Made by a program: the position numbers and the translations under genes
Notes under the pieces: model-generated
What the model was told of the DNA's origin: nothing
Databases searched by the model: none
Seen by the model: only the letters and a program-made list of their open reading frames with translations
Shown here: piece by piece, positions 1 through 10,593 of the stretch
Position numbering within the stretch: the first letter of the stretch is position 1
Layout of the letters: each line of letters opens with the position of its first letter
NCBI GenBank assembly: GCA_019751915.1
Contig: JAIEMS010000032.1
Span: 1-44,096 of the forward strand
DNA from: Burkholderiaceae bacterium
Lineage (GTDB): Bacteria; Pseudomonadota; Gammaproteobacteria; Burkholderiales; Burkholderiaceae_C
Length of the DNA: 44,096 nucleotides
Reading direction: 5' to 3'

Positions 1-1176
1 CTGTCGATTGAGCAAGCGCGGGCCCAGTACCAAATCCGCAGCGCCGACCAACTCCCGACCCTGAATATCGGTGCCAATGGCAATCGCCAACCCAAAACCG
101 ATGGCAGTGGGGCCATCAGCAGCAGCTACAGCGCTGGTGTGATGATGGCCTCGTGGGAGATCGACTTTTTTGGGCGCATCGCCAGCCTGAAAGATGCTGC
201 GTTGGCCCAGTATTTGGCTACCGAAGAGGCGCGCCACGCGGCCCAGACCAGTCTGGTGGCCGCAGTCGCCAACGCTTGGTTGAGTTTGCGTACCAACGAT
301 GAACTCTTGGCTTTGACCGAGCAAACCCTTGCCACACGCAACGATTCGCTGCGCCTGATGCGCCTGCGCTTTGAGCACGGCGTGACCTCGGCCCTTGATT
401 TGCGCCAAGCCGAATCACTCTCTGCTGCTGCCCGTGCCACGCTGGCACAGCAACAGCGCTTGCGGGCGCTCGATATCAATGCCCTGACGCTGCTGGTGGG
501 GCAAAGTTTGCCTGCTACCTTGCTCGACACTGGTGCCCACACAGACAAGGGATTAGCCCCCCAGTTTGCCCCGGTGCCAGCGGGTCTGCCGTCTGACCTG
601 CTGACCCGCCGTCCCGATGTACGCCAAGCCGAGCAGCAACTGCGCGCAGCCCACGCCCAGATTGGCGCGGCGCGGGCGGCATTCTTTCCGCGCATTGCCC
701 TGACGGCCAGTGCGGGCACGGCCAGCAGTGCGCTATCGGGCCTGTTTCAGAGCGGCTCATGGGGCTGGACGTTGGCCCCACAAGCGCTGCTGCCGATTTT
801 TGACGCAGGGCGCAACCAAGCCGGGCTGGACGCAGCCGAAGTGGGGCGCAGCATGGCACTGGCGCAGTACGAAAAAGCCATCCAAAGCGCCTTTCGGGAA
901 GTGGCCGATGCGTTGGCAGGCCGGGCCACATGGGGCGAACAACTGAGTGCCCAGCAAGCGCAGGCGCAGGCCGAGGCCGAGCGCTTCCAACTGGCCGACC
1001 TGCGCTACCGCAGCGGCGTTGCCAGTTACCTTGATGTGCTCGACGCGCAGCGCGCACTTTTTGCGACCCAACAGGCACTGGCACAAACACAATTGGCCCA
1101 CGGGCAGAACCAAGTGCTGCTCTACAAGGCGCTGGGCGGAGGCTGGATGCCCGCCACCGAGCCAGCCCACCGTTGA
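1..1176 (+). CDS. RND efflux outer-membrane factor, NodT/OprM family (5' end missing)
   Basis: This is the C-terminal part (391 residues) of an outer-membrane channel protein; the reading frame is open to base 1, so the start lies upstream. Such proteins form the trimeric exit duct of tripartite RND pumps with a periplasmic adaptor and an inner-membrane transporter. The sequence shows the two-fold repeated OEP architecture: long Ala/Gln/Leu-rich helices (for example LRQAESLSAAARATLAQQQ) and the diagnostic family segment LLTRRPDVRQAEQQLRAA followed by ARAAFFPRIALTAS. The second repeat ends with RYRSGVASYLDVLDAQR, the usual last helix. The adaptor and pump genes would be expected upstream, outside the window. 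Substrate cannot be told. The family is clear; the subfamily (multidrug versus metal, CusC-like) is not. Confidence 0.93.
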   Translation: MSIEQARAQYQIRSADQLPTLNIGANGNRQPKTDGSGAISSSYSAGVMMASWEIDFFGRIASLKDAALAQYLATEEARHAAQTSLVAAVANAWLSLRTNDELLALTEQTLATRNDSLRLMRLRFEHGVTSALDLRQAESLSAAARATLAQQQRLRALDINALTLLVGQSLPATLLDTGAHTDKGLAPQFAPVPAGLPSDLLTRRPDVRQAEQQLRAAHAQIGAARAAFFPRIALTASAGTASSALSGLFQSGSWGWTLAPQALLPIFDAGRNQAGLDAAEVGRSMALAQYEKAIQSAFREVADALAGRATWGEQLSAQQAQAQAEAERFQLADLRYRSGVASYLDVLDAQRALFATQQALAQTQLAHGQNQVLLYKALGGGWMPATEPAHR

Positions 1177-1217
1177 GCCGCCTTGCGACGCAGCACCATG
1201 CCATCGACCGGATGGTT

Positions 1218-2397
<1,180 letters not shown>

Positions 2398-2435
2398 ACC
2401 AGCCGCTTCAGCAATCTAAAAAACCGGGGATGGAT

Positions 2436-2996
2436 TTAGATTTCGGCATAAAGCGTTTCTCCATCCACGGTCAAACCGACACTGGCCAGCGTGAGCGGCG
2501 TTTGGGCATCAAACGGGTGCAGCACCCAAAGCCCCTCCGGTAGCTTGCGAAACACATCGACGCAGCGGCGCTCAATGTCCACCAACGCGTATTCAGCCAA
2601 ACTCGGAATTTGGCGGTAGCGCTGAAACTTTTCGCCCCGGTCGTAGGCTGCGGTGCCGGGCGAGAGCACTTCGACAATCAGCAGTGGCTCGCGCTTGATG
2701 TGGCGGCTTTCGGCATCGGCAGCGCTGCAAGTAACCACAATATCGGGGTAAAAATAGCTGCTGGCGGCATCGGCCTGCACTTTCATATCGGCCATAAAGG
2801 TGCGGCAAGGCGTGCCGCGCAAATGCTGGCGCAGGGCCATCGCAATATTGAGGCAAACGGTCACATGTCGATCTTCGGCACCCGCCATCGCAAACACTTC
2901 GCCATCGACAAACTCGTGGCGCTCGGGCTGGTTGGCTTCCCAAGCCAGATAGTCATCGGCACTGAAAGTGGCTTGGATTTGGGGCAAGGCAGACAT
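2436..2996 (-). CDS. Uma2 family protein (DUF820, restriction-endonuclease-like fold)
   Basis: A 186-residue protein with the Uma2/DUF820 core. The opening FSADDYLAWEANQPERHEFVDGE carries the conserved Glu of the family, YPDIVVTC gives the catalytic-type Asp, and LLIVEVLSPGTAAYDRGEKF gives the E-x-hydrophobic-S element of a PD-(D/E)xK nuclease fold. Family members are thought to be nucleases, but biological roles are mostly unknown and the genes are often scattered singly, as here. It is convergent with the adenine deaminase gene and lies just downstream (minus strand) of the diguanylate cyclase gene, 73 bases apart. Full length; no sign of decay. Confidence 0.85.
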   Translation of the reverse strand: MSALPQIQATFSADDYLAWEANQPERHEFVDGEVFAMAGAEDRHVTVCLNIAMALRQHLRGTPCRTFMADMKVQADAASSYFYPDIVVTCSAADAESRHIKREPLLIVEVLSPGTAAYDRGEKFQRYRQIPSLAEYALVDIERRCVDVFRKLPEGLWVLHPFDAQTPLTLASVGLTVDGETLYAEI

Positions 2997-3069
2997 AGTA
3001 AAACTCCAATAGAAAGGTGCAGATCGGGGGATGCCTACGGGCTGCTGGTCTGGTTATTGTCTACTCCGT

Positions 3070-4332
3070 TCAAGCTGGGTTCATTGCCGGTGGTGCCGCC
3101 ACCAGCACCCGGTTGCGCCCTTGTGCTTTGGCTTGGTAGAGCACATGGTCGGCGCGGCCCAGCAGCGTGGCTGGGGTGTCGCCGTTGGCGTATTCGGCCA
3201 CGCCAAAACTGGCGGTGACGGTGATGTGGTTGGCACCGACCACGACGGGATTTTTTCCGACCAATTGGCGCAACCGCTCGGCCACTTGGCGAGCCTCCTC
3301 GTGGCCGCGTTCGGGCAGCACAACCAAAAATTCTTCGCCGCCATAACGGGCCACCCAGTCCACTTGCGCCCGCAGCGCTTGCTCAAAACGCTGAACGATG
3401 GCCCGCAGTACCGCATCGCCCGCAGCGTGGCCCCACTGGTCGTTGATACGCTTGAAGTGGTCTATATCGGCAAACACCACCGACAAAGGCCGGTGGTAGC
3501 GAAAGCTGCGCTCTATTTCGGCGGGCAAGTGCTCATCGAGCTGGCGGCGGTTGTAGCAGCCCGTGAGTGGGTCGGTAATCGACAGGTGCTGAATTTCAAG
3601 CATCGCATCGTTGAGCTGACGGGTGCGCTCTTGGACCGCAATGTCCAGTGTTTCGATGTGGTGGCGCAGGTCAGCTTGCAAGCGCTGAAAACCCATCACC
3701 ACCAAATCAATTTCGTCGAGGTGACCGGTTTTTTTGCGCTCCAAGGTCAAAGGCAAAGCCAATTGGTTCGGTTGGAGCTGGCCGACAAAATGGGCAATTT
3801 TTTGCAGCGGTTGCTGCAACTCACGGTGCAACACCCAACCGACCAGCAGGCAAATCAGCAAGGTAAAGATGACGTAGTCAAACACCACGGTAGCCACTTC
3901 GCGCACCACTTGCTCTAAATAAGCGTCATGGTGGGGGCCAATGTGCAGTTGGCCGAGCTTGCTGGTGCCGTTGGGTGCCATGATCTCGAGAACGATGGCA
4001 TCGGTGCCGTCGTCTTCGGCATGTGTGCCCGCCGTAAAAACTTGGCCCGTGACGACTTGCACCCGCACCCAACCGACTTCGGGCAAGGTAGCGAGCCAGT
4101 CCACTTGACTCTGAACGGCATTGACCTCGATGTCCCACAAACCGGTCGAAAGCAGGTGCAAGCTGTTCTCGGCCACCGTGCGAACCGTGGTGTTGAAATT
4201 TTGTTGCACTGCATGGTAGGCAAATACGGCCCGCAATCCACCCATCACCAGCATGCACAAGCTGGCCAACAGCACAATGCGCACAATCAGTGTGCGCGCA
4301 ATCGGTCGGTGGTGAATGTGGGGGTAAGGCAT
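3070..4332 (-). CDS. Membrane diguanylate cyclase with periplasmic sensor region (GGDEF)
   Basis: The protein (420 residues) begins with a basic stretch and a membrane segment (about residues 12-37, VRIVLLASLCMLVMGGLRAV). A periplasmic region of about 120 residues, a second membrane segment (FDYVIFTLLICLLVGWVL), a HAMP-like/coiled linker and a C-terminal GGDEF domain follow. The active site is intact: DPLTGCYNRR, FADIDHFKRIND and RYGGEEF, so it should make c-di-GMP. The inhibitory I-site is not intact, since RxxD is replaced by AQVD just before WVARYGGEEF. Synthesis may therefore not be feedback-inhibited by that site. The gene follows a periplasmic binding-protein gene without a gap, which suggests that protein feeds the sensor. 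I chose ATG 4332; a GTG at 4359 abuts the upstream stop codon and is also possible. Confidence 0.9.
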   Translation of the reverse strand: MPYPHIHHRPIARTLIVRIVLLASLCMLVMGGLRAVFAYHAVQQNFNTTVRTVAENSLHLLSTGLWDIEVNAVQSQVDWLATLPEVGWVRVQVVTGQVFTAGTHAEDDGTDAIVLEIMAPNGTSKLGQLHIGPHHDAYLEQVVREVATVVFDYVIFTLLICLLVGWVLHRELQQPLQKIAHFVGQLQPNQLALPLTLERKKTGHLDEIDLVVMGFQRLQADLRHHIETLDIAVQERTRQLNDAMLEIQHLSITDPLTGCYNRRQLDEHLPAEIERSFRYHRPLSVVFADIDHFKRINDQWGHAAGDAVLRAIVQRFEQALRAQVDWVARYGGEEFLVVLPERGHEEARQVAERLRQLVGKNPVVVGANHITVTASFGVAEYANGDTPATLLGRADHVLYQAKAQGRNRVLVAAPPAMNPA

Positions 4333-4359
4333 AAGAAGCGTCGGAGTGTGGGTGCGCAC

Positions 4360-5454
4360 TCAGCGCAAGAGCGGCTCCAACTGAAAGTTGTATTGGCGCA
4401 AACTGGGCTGCAAGGCCTTGCTGTAAGCGCGAAAAGGCTTGTTCGGCCCGCTGGGTAAAAACAAATACTGAAAACGCCGAACCAGCGCTGGGTCGAACAA
4501 GGTGAACATCGGAAACTCTAGCTCCAGTCCTTCGTCACGAAAATCACGACCGTTGGCATGGTCGTACAGCATCACCATAGCCCACGCGCCACACAAAAAA
4601 TGCCCCCCTGCCAGAGCGCTGAGTTCGCCCGAGTTGATGCTCTGCATCGCCTCTTTAGAGGTATTGATACCACTGAACAGGGCATCGGTGCCGGGCTTGC
4701 CGCCGCGTTCGCGCCAAACGTCCATGGCACCAAAGGCCATCATGTCTGAGCCAGCCCACACCAGTCTCGCTTGTGGATAGCGCTCATAGAGCCAACGGGC
4801 TTGTTCGGCGGCTTTGTCGCGCTGCCACTCGCCATAGACCAGTTGCTCTAGCACCACATCGGGGGATTTTTTCAAAGTTTGCAGCATGCCCTCGGTGCGC
4901 GCTATGGACGAGGGTGTGGAGCGGTCTCCGGCGATTGCCAGCAAGTGCAGTTTGCCGTCGGCACCGCGCAGGTTGGGGAGCTTGCGTGCCTTCTCGATCA
5001 GGGTTTGAACGGTGAGCTGACCGGCATCGGCAGCGCGCGGCTCCAGACTGCCCAGCCAAAAGGGAAATTTGGTGCGTGGTGCGCCGGTCATGGCGCGTTC
5101 TTGGCCGTGAATGCCGCTGAAAGCCAAAAAAGTGGCAATACCTGCTGGCGCAATGGCACGCAGCATCGCCGGTGCAGCACCATAGTCGTTGGTGATGATT
5201 AAATAATCGGGGCGCTGGGGGCGCGGTAAGGCTGCTACTTGGTGCGCCAATGCGATGGCCTTGGTGTGGTCGCGCTCGGCATAAAGCACCTCCAGCGTCA
5301 TATCTAGGCTCTTGGCGGCTTCGTACATACCCTGTGATGCTTGACGCCAATAGGCCTCATCTGGCCGCCCAGGATTGATGAAAACCACGGAGACAGCAAA
5401 TGCTGGACACACTACCGACCACAGCAAAGTTGTTAGAAGGATTTTTCGCAACAT
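4360..5454 (-). CDS. Periplasmic substrate-binding protein (sugar/LacI-type fold), partner of adjacent diguanylate cyclase
   Basis: A 364-residue secreted protein. MLRKILLTTLLWSVVCPAFA is a clear signal peptide, cleaved at about residue 20. The mature part starts VSVVFINPGRPDEAYWRQAS and has the two-lobed pattern of type 1 periplasmic binding proteins (Peripl_BP_4), including YLIITNDYGAAP and RLVWAGSDMMAFGAMDVW. No permease or ATPase gene accompanies it. Instead the diguanylate cyclase gene follows immediately, its GTG codon abutting this stop. The likely role is ligand capture in the periplasm and presentation to the cyclase sensor region; this is inference from gene order. A ribosome site GGAGA lies just before the ATG. 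The ligand is unknown. Confidence 0.82.
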   Translation of the reverse strand: MLRKILLTTLLWSVVCPAFAVSVVFINPGRPDEAYWRQASQGMYEAAKSLDMTLEVLYAERDHTKAIALAHQVAALPRPQRPDYLIITNDYGAAPAMLRAIAPAGIATFLAFSGIHGQERAMTGAPRTKFPFWLGSLEPRAADAGQLTVQTLIEKARKLPNLRGADGKLHLLAIAGDRSTPSSIARTEGMLQTLKKSPDVVLEQLVYGEWQRDKAAEQARWLYERYPQARLVWAGSDMMAFGAMDVWRERGGKPGTDALFSGINTSKEAMQSINSGELSALAGGHFLCGAWAMVMLYDHANGRDFRDEGLELEFPMFTLFDPALVRRFQYLFLPSGPNKPFRAYSKALQPSLRQYNFQLEPLLR

Positions 5455-5535
5455 GTAAATTCTCCGCTACAACGCTGTTGGCAATCGTCAGAAAATAATT
5501 CATTGTCCGTCTTTTATGCTCTTTATTTTGAAGTC

Positions 5536-5584
5536 AAATAGGCCCTGAGTGCTACCAGAGCAAGCGCTGACTGCTATTAAAAAA
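5536..5584 (+). repeat. Dispersed palindromic repeat, copy 2
   Basis: A diverged copy, AAATAGGCCCTGAGTGCTAC followed by CAAGCGCTGACTGCTATTAA, placed just ahead of the ribF start. It keeps the GGC...CAAGCGCT...GCTATNAA layout of the better copies (compare 16646-16694). Confidence 0.5.
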
Positions 5585-5594
5585 GAAACCATTC

Positions 5595-6629
5595 ATGAAG
5601 ATTTTTCGCGGTTTTCGCCATCCTGCTATTGCACCTGCTTGTGCGCTGACGGTGGGTAATTTTGACGGCGTGCACCGAGGCCATCAGGCCATGCTGGCGC
5701 TGCTGAACAATGAGGCAGCCCACCGGGGTGTACCCAGTTGCGTCCTGACCTTTGAACCCCACCCGCGCGACTACTTTGCCAAAACGCTACAGCAGCCCCA
5801 TATGGCCCCAGCGCGCATTGGCACGTTGCGCGACAAACTCTCCGAGTTGGCCCGCTGCGGCGTAGAGCAAACCGTGGTGTTGCCCTTTGGCGCACACTTG
5901 GCGCAGCAATCGCCCCAAGCGTTCATTGACGAGGTGTTGGTGCAAGGTTTGGGCGCGCGCTATGTGCTGGTGGGCGATGATTTTCGCTTTGGTCGCCAGC
6001 GTGCCGGCGACTACACCATGCTCGATGCTGTAGGCGAGGCCCACGGCTTTGACGTAGCCCGCATGAACAGCTACGAAGTGCACGGCCTGCGCGTATCGAG
6101 TTCGGCGATCCGCGATGCCATGGGTGCTGGGCGCATGGAGGGTGCCGCACAACTCTTGGGGCGGCCCTACACCATCTCGGGCCATGTGGTGCATGGTCGC
6201 AAGCTCGGGCGCGCACTCGGTGCCAGCAGTGCCGAGGCGGGCGATGGCTTTCGCACCTTGAATTTGCGCTTTGCCCACTGGAAGCCTGCTGCCAGCGGTA
6301 TTTTTACCGTGCTGGTGTACGGTCTGTCTGACCAAGCCCTGCCCGGTGTGGCGAACTTGGGCATTCGCCCCTCACTCGACCCGAACGATGCCAATGGTGG
6401 GCGGGTACTGCTCGAAACCCACTGCCTGGACTGGCCCGCGCACCTTGGCCCCGAGGGGGCCTACGGTAAAATCATTCGCGTGGAACTGCTGCACAAACTG
6501 CACGACGAGCTGAAATACGACGGCCTCGATGCCCTCACGACCGGCATTGCCCGCGACTGCGCCGACGCGCGTGCGTGGTTTGCTGCCCACACCCAAACCC
6601 ACCGCCAGACCACGCGCGACCGAATTTGA
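5595..6629 (+). CDS. ribF: Bifunctional riboflavin kinase / FMN adenylyltransferase
   Basis: RibF (344 residues) phosphorylates riboflavin to FMN and then adenylates FMN to FAD in the cytosol. The N-terminal adenylyltransferase half shows LTVGNFDGVHRGHQAML with the nucleotidyltransferase GxHxGH-like motif, VLVGDDFRFGRQRAGD, and SSSAIRDAM. The C-terminal kinase half shows GHVVHGRKLGRALG and PGVANLGIRPS. Length and domain order match the family (about 310-350 residues). The gene precedes ileS and lspA on the same strand, a common proteobacterial arrangement. A 108-base gap with a weak hairpin separates it from ileS. The start at 5595 follows a repeat copy; no strong ribosome site is visible. 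Confidence 0.97.
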   Translation: MKIFRGFRHPAIAPACALTVGNFDGVHRGHQAMLALLNNEAAHRGVPSCVLTFEPHPRDYFAKTLQQPHMAPARIGTLRDKLSELARCGVEQTVVLPFGAHLAQQSPQAFIDEVLVQGLGARYVLVGDDFRFGRQRAGDYTMLDAVGEAHGFDVARMNSYEVHGLRVSSSAIRDAMGAGRMEGAAQLLGRPYTISGHVVHGRKLGRALGASSAEAGDGFRTLNLRFAHWKPAASGIFTVLVYGLSDQALPGVANLGIRPSLDPNDANGGRVLLETHCLDWPAHLGPEGAYGKIIRVELLHKLHDELKYDGLDALTTGIARDCADARAWFAAHTQTHRQTTRDRI

Positions 6630-6681
6630 AGCGTCGGCGCACCGCTCGCTGACGCACATTTTCCCTTCCCCCCACTCTGCC

Positions 6682-6705
6682 ACCCGGTTGCCTTAGCGAC
6701 CGGGT
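6682..6705 (+). terminator. Weak hairpin between ribF and ileS
   Basis: ACCCGGT at 6682-6688 pairs with ACCGGGT at 6699-6705 around a 10-nt loop. No T-run follows, so it may be an attenuating or RNA-processing hairpin rather than a true terminator. Confidence 0.22.
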
Positions 6706-6737
6706 AGCGCTTGCCCCAAACCTCCAAAGTCTTTGCC

Positions 6738-9632
6738 ATGTCCGATACCCAAACCCCCAGCACCCCCGATTACCGCAGCACCCTGAACCTGCCCGATACC
6801 CCGTTTCCGATGCGCGGTGATTTGCCCAAGCGCGAACCCGGTTGGGTCAAAGAGTGGCAAGACCAAGGCCGCTACCAGCGCCTGCGCGATGCCCGACAAG
6901 GCGCGCCCAAATTCATCTTGCACGATGGCCCCCCCTACGCCAACGGTCAAATCCACATGGGCCATGCCGTCAACAAAATCTTGAAGGACATGATTACCAA
7001 AGCGCGCCAGCTCGAAGGTTTTGACGCGCTGTACGTGCCCGGCTGGGATTGCCACGGCCTGCCGATTGAGAACGCCATCGAGAAAAAATATGGCCGCAAA
7101 CTCAGCCGCGACGATATGCAGGCCAAGAGCCGCGCCTATGCCACTGAGCAAATCGCCCAGCAAATGGCCGACTTCCAGCGTTTGGGCGTGTTGGCCGAAT
7201 GGGACAACCCTTACAAAACCATGAATTTCGCCAACGAAGCGGGCGAAATCCGTGCCTTCAAGCGCGTGATGGAGCGCGGTTTTGTCTACCGTGGCTTGAA
7301 GCCGGTGTATTGGTGCTTTGACTGCGGCAGCTCGCTGGCCGAGTTTGAGATCGAATACCAAGACAAGCAAAGCCAAACGCTGGATGTGGCTTTCAAAGCC
7401 CATGAGCCAAAAAAAGTTTTTGATGCTTTTTCCATCAAAAGAAGCTTGGAAGACAGCGTAGTCGATGCGATGGATATAAAGCCTATATTCGCCGTCATCT
7501 GGACAACCACCGCGTGGACGATTCCAGCCAACCAAGCCCTGAACCTGAACCGTGAACTGCCCTACGCGCTGGTCGATACCGAACGTGGTTTGTTCATCGT
7601 TGCCGAAACGCTGGTCGAAAGCTGCATGCAGCGTTGGGGTATCGACGGCGCAACGGTGCTGGCAACGGTGGCCGGTGAAAAACTGGCCGGCTTGGAGTTT
7701 CAGCACCCTTTGTACGATGTGATCACGGGCGAAGACGGCAGCCGGGGCTACCAGCGCCTGTCGCGGGTCTATCAGGCCGACTACGTCACCGCCAGCGACG
7801 GCACGGGTATCGTCCATTCGTCGCCCGCCTACGGTGTCGATGACTTTAACTCCTGCATCGCGCACGGCATGAAGTACGACGACATCCTCAACCCGGTGCA
7901 GGGCAATGGCTGCTACGCCGCCGACTTTCCGCTGTTTGCCAATTTGCACATCTGGAAGGCAGTGCCGATCATTTTGCAAGCCCTCAAGGATGCGGGCCGC
8001 TTGTTGGCGACTGAAACCATCACCCACAGCTACCCACACTGCTGGCGGCACAAAACGCCGGTGATTTACCGCGCCGCGGCACAGTGGTTTATTCGCATGG
8101 ACGAGGGCGAAGGCGTTTTCACCCAAGACAAAGCCCCCGAAACGCTGCGCCAAACGGCCCTCAAAGCCATCGAGCACACCCATTTTTACCCTGAAAATGG
8201 CAAAGCCCGCCTTAAAGACATGATTGCCAACCGGCCCGATTGGTGCATCTCGCGCCAACGCAGTTGGGGTGTGCCGATTCCGTTCTTTTTGCACAAAGAC
8301 AGCGGCGAGTTGCACCCCCGCACGATGGAAATTTTGGACCAAGCCGCCAAAATGGTGGAAGAAGGCGGCATCGAAGCTTGGAGCCGCGTCACGGTCGAAG
8401 ATATTTTGGGCGCTCAGGATGCGCCGCACTACACCAAGAGCACCGACATTTTGGAAGTGTGGTTTGACTCTGGTTCAACCTTCTCGCACGTCCTGCGCGG
8501 CACCCATCCGCACGTTCACCACGACAGCGGCCCCGAGGCCGATTTGTACCTTGAAGGCCACGACCAGCACCGGGGTTGGTTTCACAGTTCGCTGCTGCTG
8601 GCGGCGGCGCTGGAAGGCCGCGCACCCTACAAGGGCTTGCTGACGCACGGTTTTACCGTCGATAGCCAAGGTCGAAAAATGAGCAAATCGCTCGGCAACG
8701 GCATTGACCCGCAAGAGATCAACAAAAAACTCGGCGCTGAAATTATTCGCCTGTGGGTGGCTGCTTCGGATTATTCGGGCGACATTGCCGGGGATGACAA
8801 AATTTTGGCCCGCGTCGTCGATGCCTACCGCCGCATTCGCAACACGCTGCGCTTTTTGCTCGCCAATGTCAGCGATTTTGATCCGGCACACGATGCGGTA
8901 CCGTTTGACCAACTGCTCGAAATCGACCGCTACGCCCTGACGCGCGCCGCACAGTTCCAAGAAGAAATTTTGGCCCATTACAAGGTGTACGAGTTTCACC
9001 CTGTGGTGGCTAAATTGCAGCTGTACTGCTCCGAAGATTTGGGCGGCTTCTATCTGGACGTGCTCAAAGACCGTCTCTACACCACCGCCCCCAAGAGCCT
9101 CGCCCGGCGCAGCGCCCAAACCGTGCTGCACCAGATCACCCATGCCATGCTGCGCTGGATGGCTCCATTTTTGTCGTTCACCGCCGAAGAAGCGTGGAAG
9201 ATTTTTGGCGGCTCGGAATCGATCTTTATCGAAAAATTCCAATCGCTCGGTCAGCCCGATGACGGCCTGCTTGCCAAATGGGAACGCATCCGCGCCATCC
9301 GCGATGGGGTCAATAAAGACATTGAGGCTTTGCGCGCCGCCGGGCAGGTGGGTGCCTCGCTGCAAGCCAATATTGTCTTGACTGTGCCGCCTGAAGACTA
9401 CGCGCTGCTGGCGAGTTTGGGCAACGACCTGAAGTTTGTATTTATTGTTTCTACTATTACTTTAGTAGCAGGAGATGCAATAGGGACGAGCGTTACTGCC
9501 AGTTCTGATGCCAAATGTGAGCGTTGCTGGCATTACCGCGATGATGTCGGTGCTGATGCCGCCCACCCGACGATTTGTGGCCGCTGCACCAGCAACCTGT
9601 ACGGTGCCGGTGAGTCACGGATGCACGCCTAA
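6738..9632 (+). CDS. ileS: Isoleucyl-tRNA synthetase
   Basis: A 964-residue class I synthetase that charges tRNA-Ile. The HIGH motif is HMGH at residues 73-76 after [10 protein letters not shown]. The KMSKS loop is at 647-651. The editing domain holds [17 protein letters not shown], and the C-terminal zinc ribbon has Cys927/Cys930 (CERCWHYR) and Cys947/Cys950 (CGRC). The ATG at 6738 is chosen over a TTG at 6711 because homologues begin shortly before the [13 protein letters not shown] segment. The lspA ATG follows the stop directly, so the pair is probably cotranscribed. Two patches (about 7410-7485 and 9437-9490) use AT-rich rare codons such as AGA, ATA, TTA and GTA, unlike the rest of the gene, but keep the frame. 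Confidence 0.98.
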   Translation: MSDTQTPSTPDYRSTLNLPDTPFPMRGDLPKREPGWVKEWQDQGRYQRLRDARQGAPKFILHDGPPYANGQIHMGHAVNKILKDMITKARQLEGFDALYVPGWDCHGLPIENAIEKKYGRKLSRDDMQAKSRAYATEQIAQQMADFQRLGVLAEWDNPYKTMNFANEAGEIRAFKRVMERGFVYRGLKPVYWCFDCGSSLAEFEIEYQDKQSQTLDVAFKAHEPKKVFDAFSIKRSLEDSVVDAMDIKPIFAVIWTTTAWTIPANQALNLNRELPYALVDTERGLFIVAETLVESCMQRWGIDGATVLATVAGEKLAGLEFQHPLYDVITGEDGSRGYQRLSRVYQADYVTASDGTGIVHSSPAYGVDDFNSCIAHGMKYDDILNPVQGNGCYAADFPLFANLHIWKAVPIILQALKDAGRLLATETITHSYPHCWRHKTPVIYRAAAQWFIRMDEGEGVFTQDKAPETLRQTALKAIEHTHFYPENGKARLKDMIANRPDWCISRQRSWGVPIPFFLHKDSGELHPRTMEILDQAAKMVEEGGIEAWSRVTVEDILGAQDAPHYTKSTDILEVWFDSGSTFSHVLRGTHPHVHHDSGPEADLYLEGHDQHRGWFHSSLLLAAALEGRAPYKGLLTHGFTVDSQGRKMSKSLGNGIDPQEINKKLGAEIIRLWVAASDYSGDIAGDDKILARVVDAYRRIRNTLRFLLANVSDFDPAHDAVPFDQLLEIDRYALTRAAQFQEEILAHYKVYEFHPVVAKLQLYCSEDLGGFYLDVLKDRLYTTAPKSLARRSAQTVLHQITHAMLRWMAPFLSFTAEEAWKIFGGSESIFIEKFQSLGQPDDGLLAKWERIRAIRDGVNKDIEALRAAGQVGASLQANIVLTVPPEDYALLASLGNDLKFVFIVSTITLVAGDAIGTSVTASSDAKCERCWHYRDDVGADAAHPTICGRCTSNLYGAGESRMHA

Positions 9633-10169
9633 ATGGTGCGGTCATCTGCTTTTGGCGGCCATGCCAAGGCCAGCGTTTGGCCTTGGCTGGGTTGGGCGCT
9701 GCTGGTGCTGGTGGCCGACCAGCTCACCAAATGGTTGATTTTGGGCGCTTACCAACTGGGCGATGCCACTGTTGTCACCGGGTTTTTTAACATCGTGCGG
9801 GCACACAACACCGGCGCGGCATTTTCATTTTTGGCAGCGGCGGGTGGCTGGCAGCGCTGGATGTTTACCGGCATCGGCGTGGCCGCGACGGTTTTTATCG
9901 TGTGGCAACTGCGCCAGCACCCCGGACAAAAATGGTTTGCTTTTGCCCTGTCGAGTATTTTGGGTGGTGCAGTCGGCAACGTGATTGACCGACTGGTGCA
10001 TGGCTACGTGGTTGATTTTCTGGATTTCCATTGGGCTGGATGGCATTTTCCGGCTTTCAACATTGCCGATGCAGGCATCACTGTGGGCGCAGCTTGCCTG
10101 ATTTTGGACGAGCTGCTGCGCGTGCGTTCCGATAAATCCTCTACCTCCTTTGGGAACAACCATGATTGA
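9633..10169 (+). CDS. lspA: Lipoprotein signal peptidase (signal peptidase II)
   Basis: LspA (178 residues) is the inner-membrane aspartyl protease that removes signal peptides from diacylated prolipoproteins. Four hydrophobic segments are visible. The catalytic aspartates are Asp119 ([15 protein letters not shown]) and Asp146 (FNIADAGI), both in the expected family contexts; NTGAAFSFL is also conserved. The ATG immediately follows the ileS stop codon, indicating translational coupling. The last eight bases overlap the start of the next gene. Several lipoproteins in this window (22239, 23299, 35785, 36717, 41355) would be its substrates. Confidence 0.97.
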   Translation: MVRSSAFGGHAKASVWPWLGWALLVLVADQLTKWLILGAYQLGDATVVTGFFNIVRAHNTGAAFSFLAAAGGWQRWMFTGIGVAATVFIVWQLRQHPGQKWFAFALSSILGGAVGNVIDRLVHGYVVDFLDFHWAGWHFPAFNIADAGITVGAACLILDELLRVRSDKSSTSFGNNHD

Positions 10170-10554
10170 TGCACTCATTGCCGGCAAGCTGTATGGGCAA
10201 CCCACCCAGCGTCCGAGCAAAAATGGTGGCAAACCTTTCGTCACCGCCAAGGTGCGCGCTGCCACAGGCGGCGGCGAAGCCATTTTCGTCAATGTGATCG
10301 CTTTTGATGCTGCACCCTGCAACGCCCTGCTGGTGTTGGGCGACGGTGACAGCATCTGTCTATCGGGCGCTTTGACCCCTAAGGTCTGGACAGACCGTGA
10401 GGGCCAAAACCACCCGGCCCTTGACATGGTGGCGCACCAAGTCTTGACTGCCTACCACGTCAGCCGCAAACGCAAAGCCATGGAAAACGATCGGGCTGCC
10501 CCTGCGCGCCAGCACGATGGCTCAGACTTCGCCCCGGAGCCATTGGACTTTTGA
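10162..10554 (+). CDS. Short single-stranded DNA-binding (SSB-like) protein
   Basis: A 130-residue protein with an OB-fold SSB pattern: [19 protein letters not shown], then [20 protein letters not shown] and [21 protein letters not shown]. The tail is acidic and ends in PLDF, reminiscent of the partner-binding tip (DDDIPF-like) of SSB. It is much shorter than main Ssb (about 170-180 residues) and lacks the long Gly/Pro/Gln linker, so it is probably an accessory SSB paralogue. The ATG at 10162 overlaps the lspA end by 8 bases, and its position after lspA suggests it rides on that transcript. Family assignment is moderately firm; function in repair or competence is not shown by the sequence. 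Confidence 0.72.
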   Translation: MIDALIAGKLYGQPTQRPSKNGGKPFVTAKVRAATGGGEAIFVNVIAFDAAPCNALLVLGDGDSICLSGALTPKVWTDREGQNHPALDMVAHQVLTAYHVSRKRKAMENDRAAPARQHDGSDFAPEPLDF

Positions 10555-10593
10555 GCGAAACAAAAGCCCGCCTTGCCGCCTCCAACGCACCAC

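Noticed and set aside
7410-7485. A possible palindromic repeat inside the ileS editing-domain region (AGA and ATA codons, TTTTTGATGCT)
   Set aside because: Only short words match the repeat family and no clear stem is formed. The codon shift is noted in the ileS entry, but I cannot claim an insertion.
6693-8429. A 578-codon open frame on the minus strand opposite ileS
   Set aside because: It is a mirror of the strongly conserved ileS frame; long antisense frames are common in GC-rich genes, and it shows no domain.
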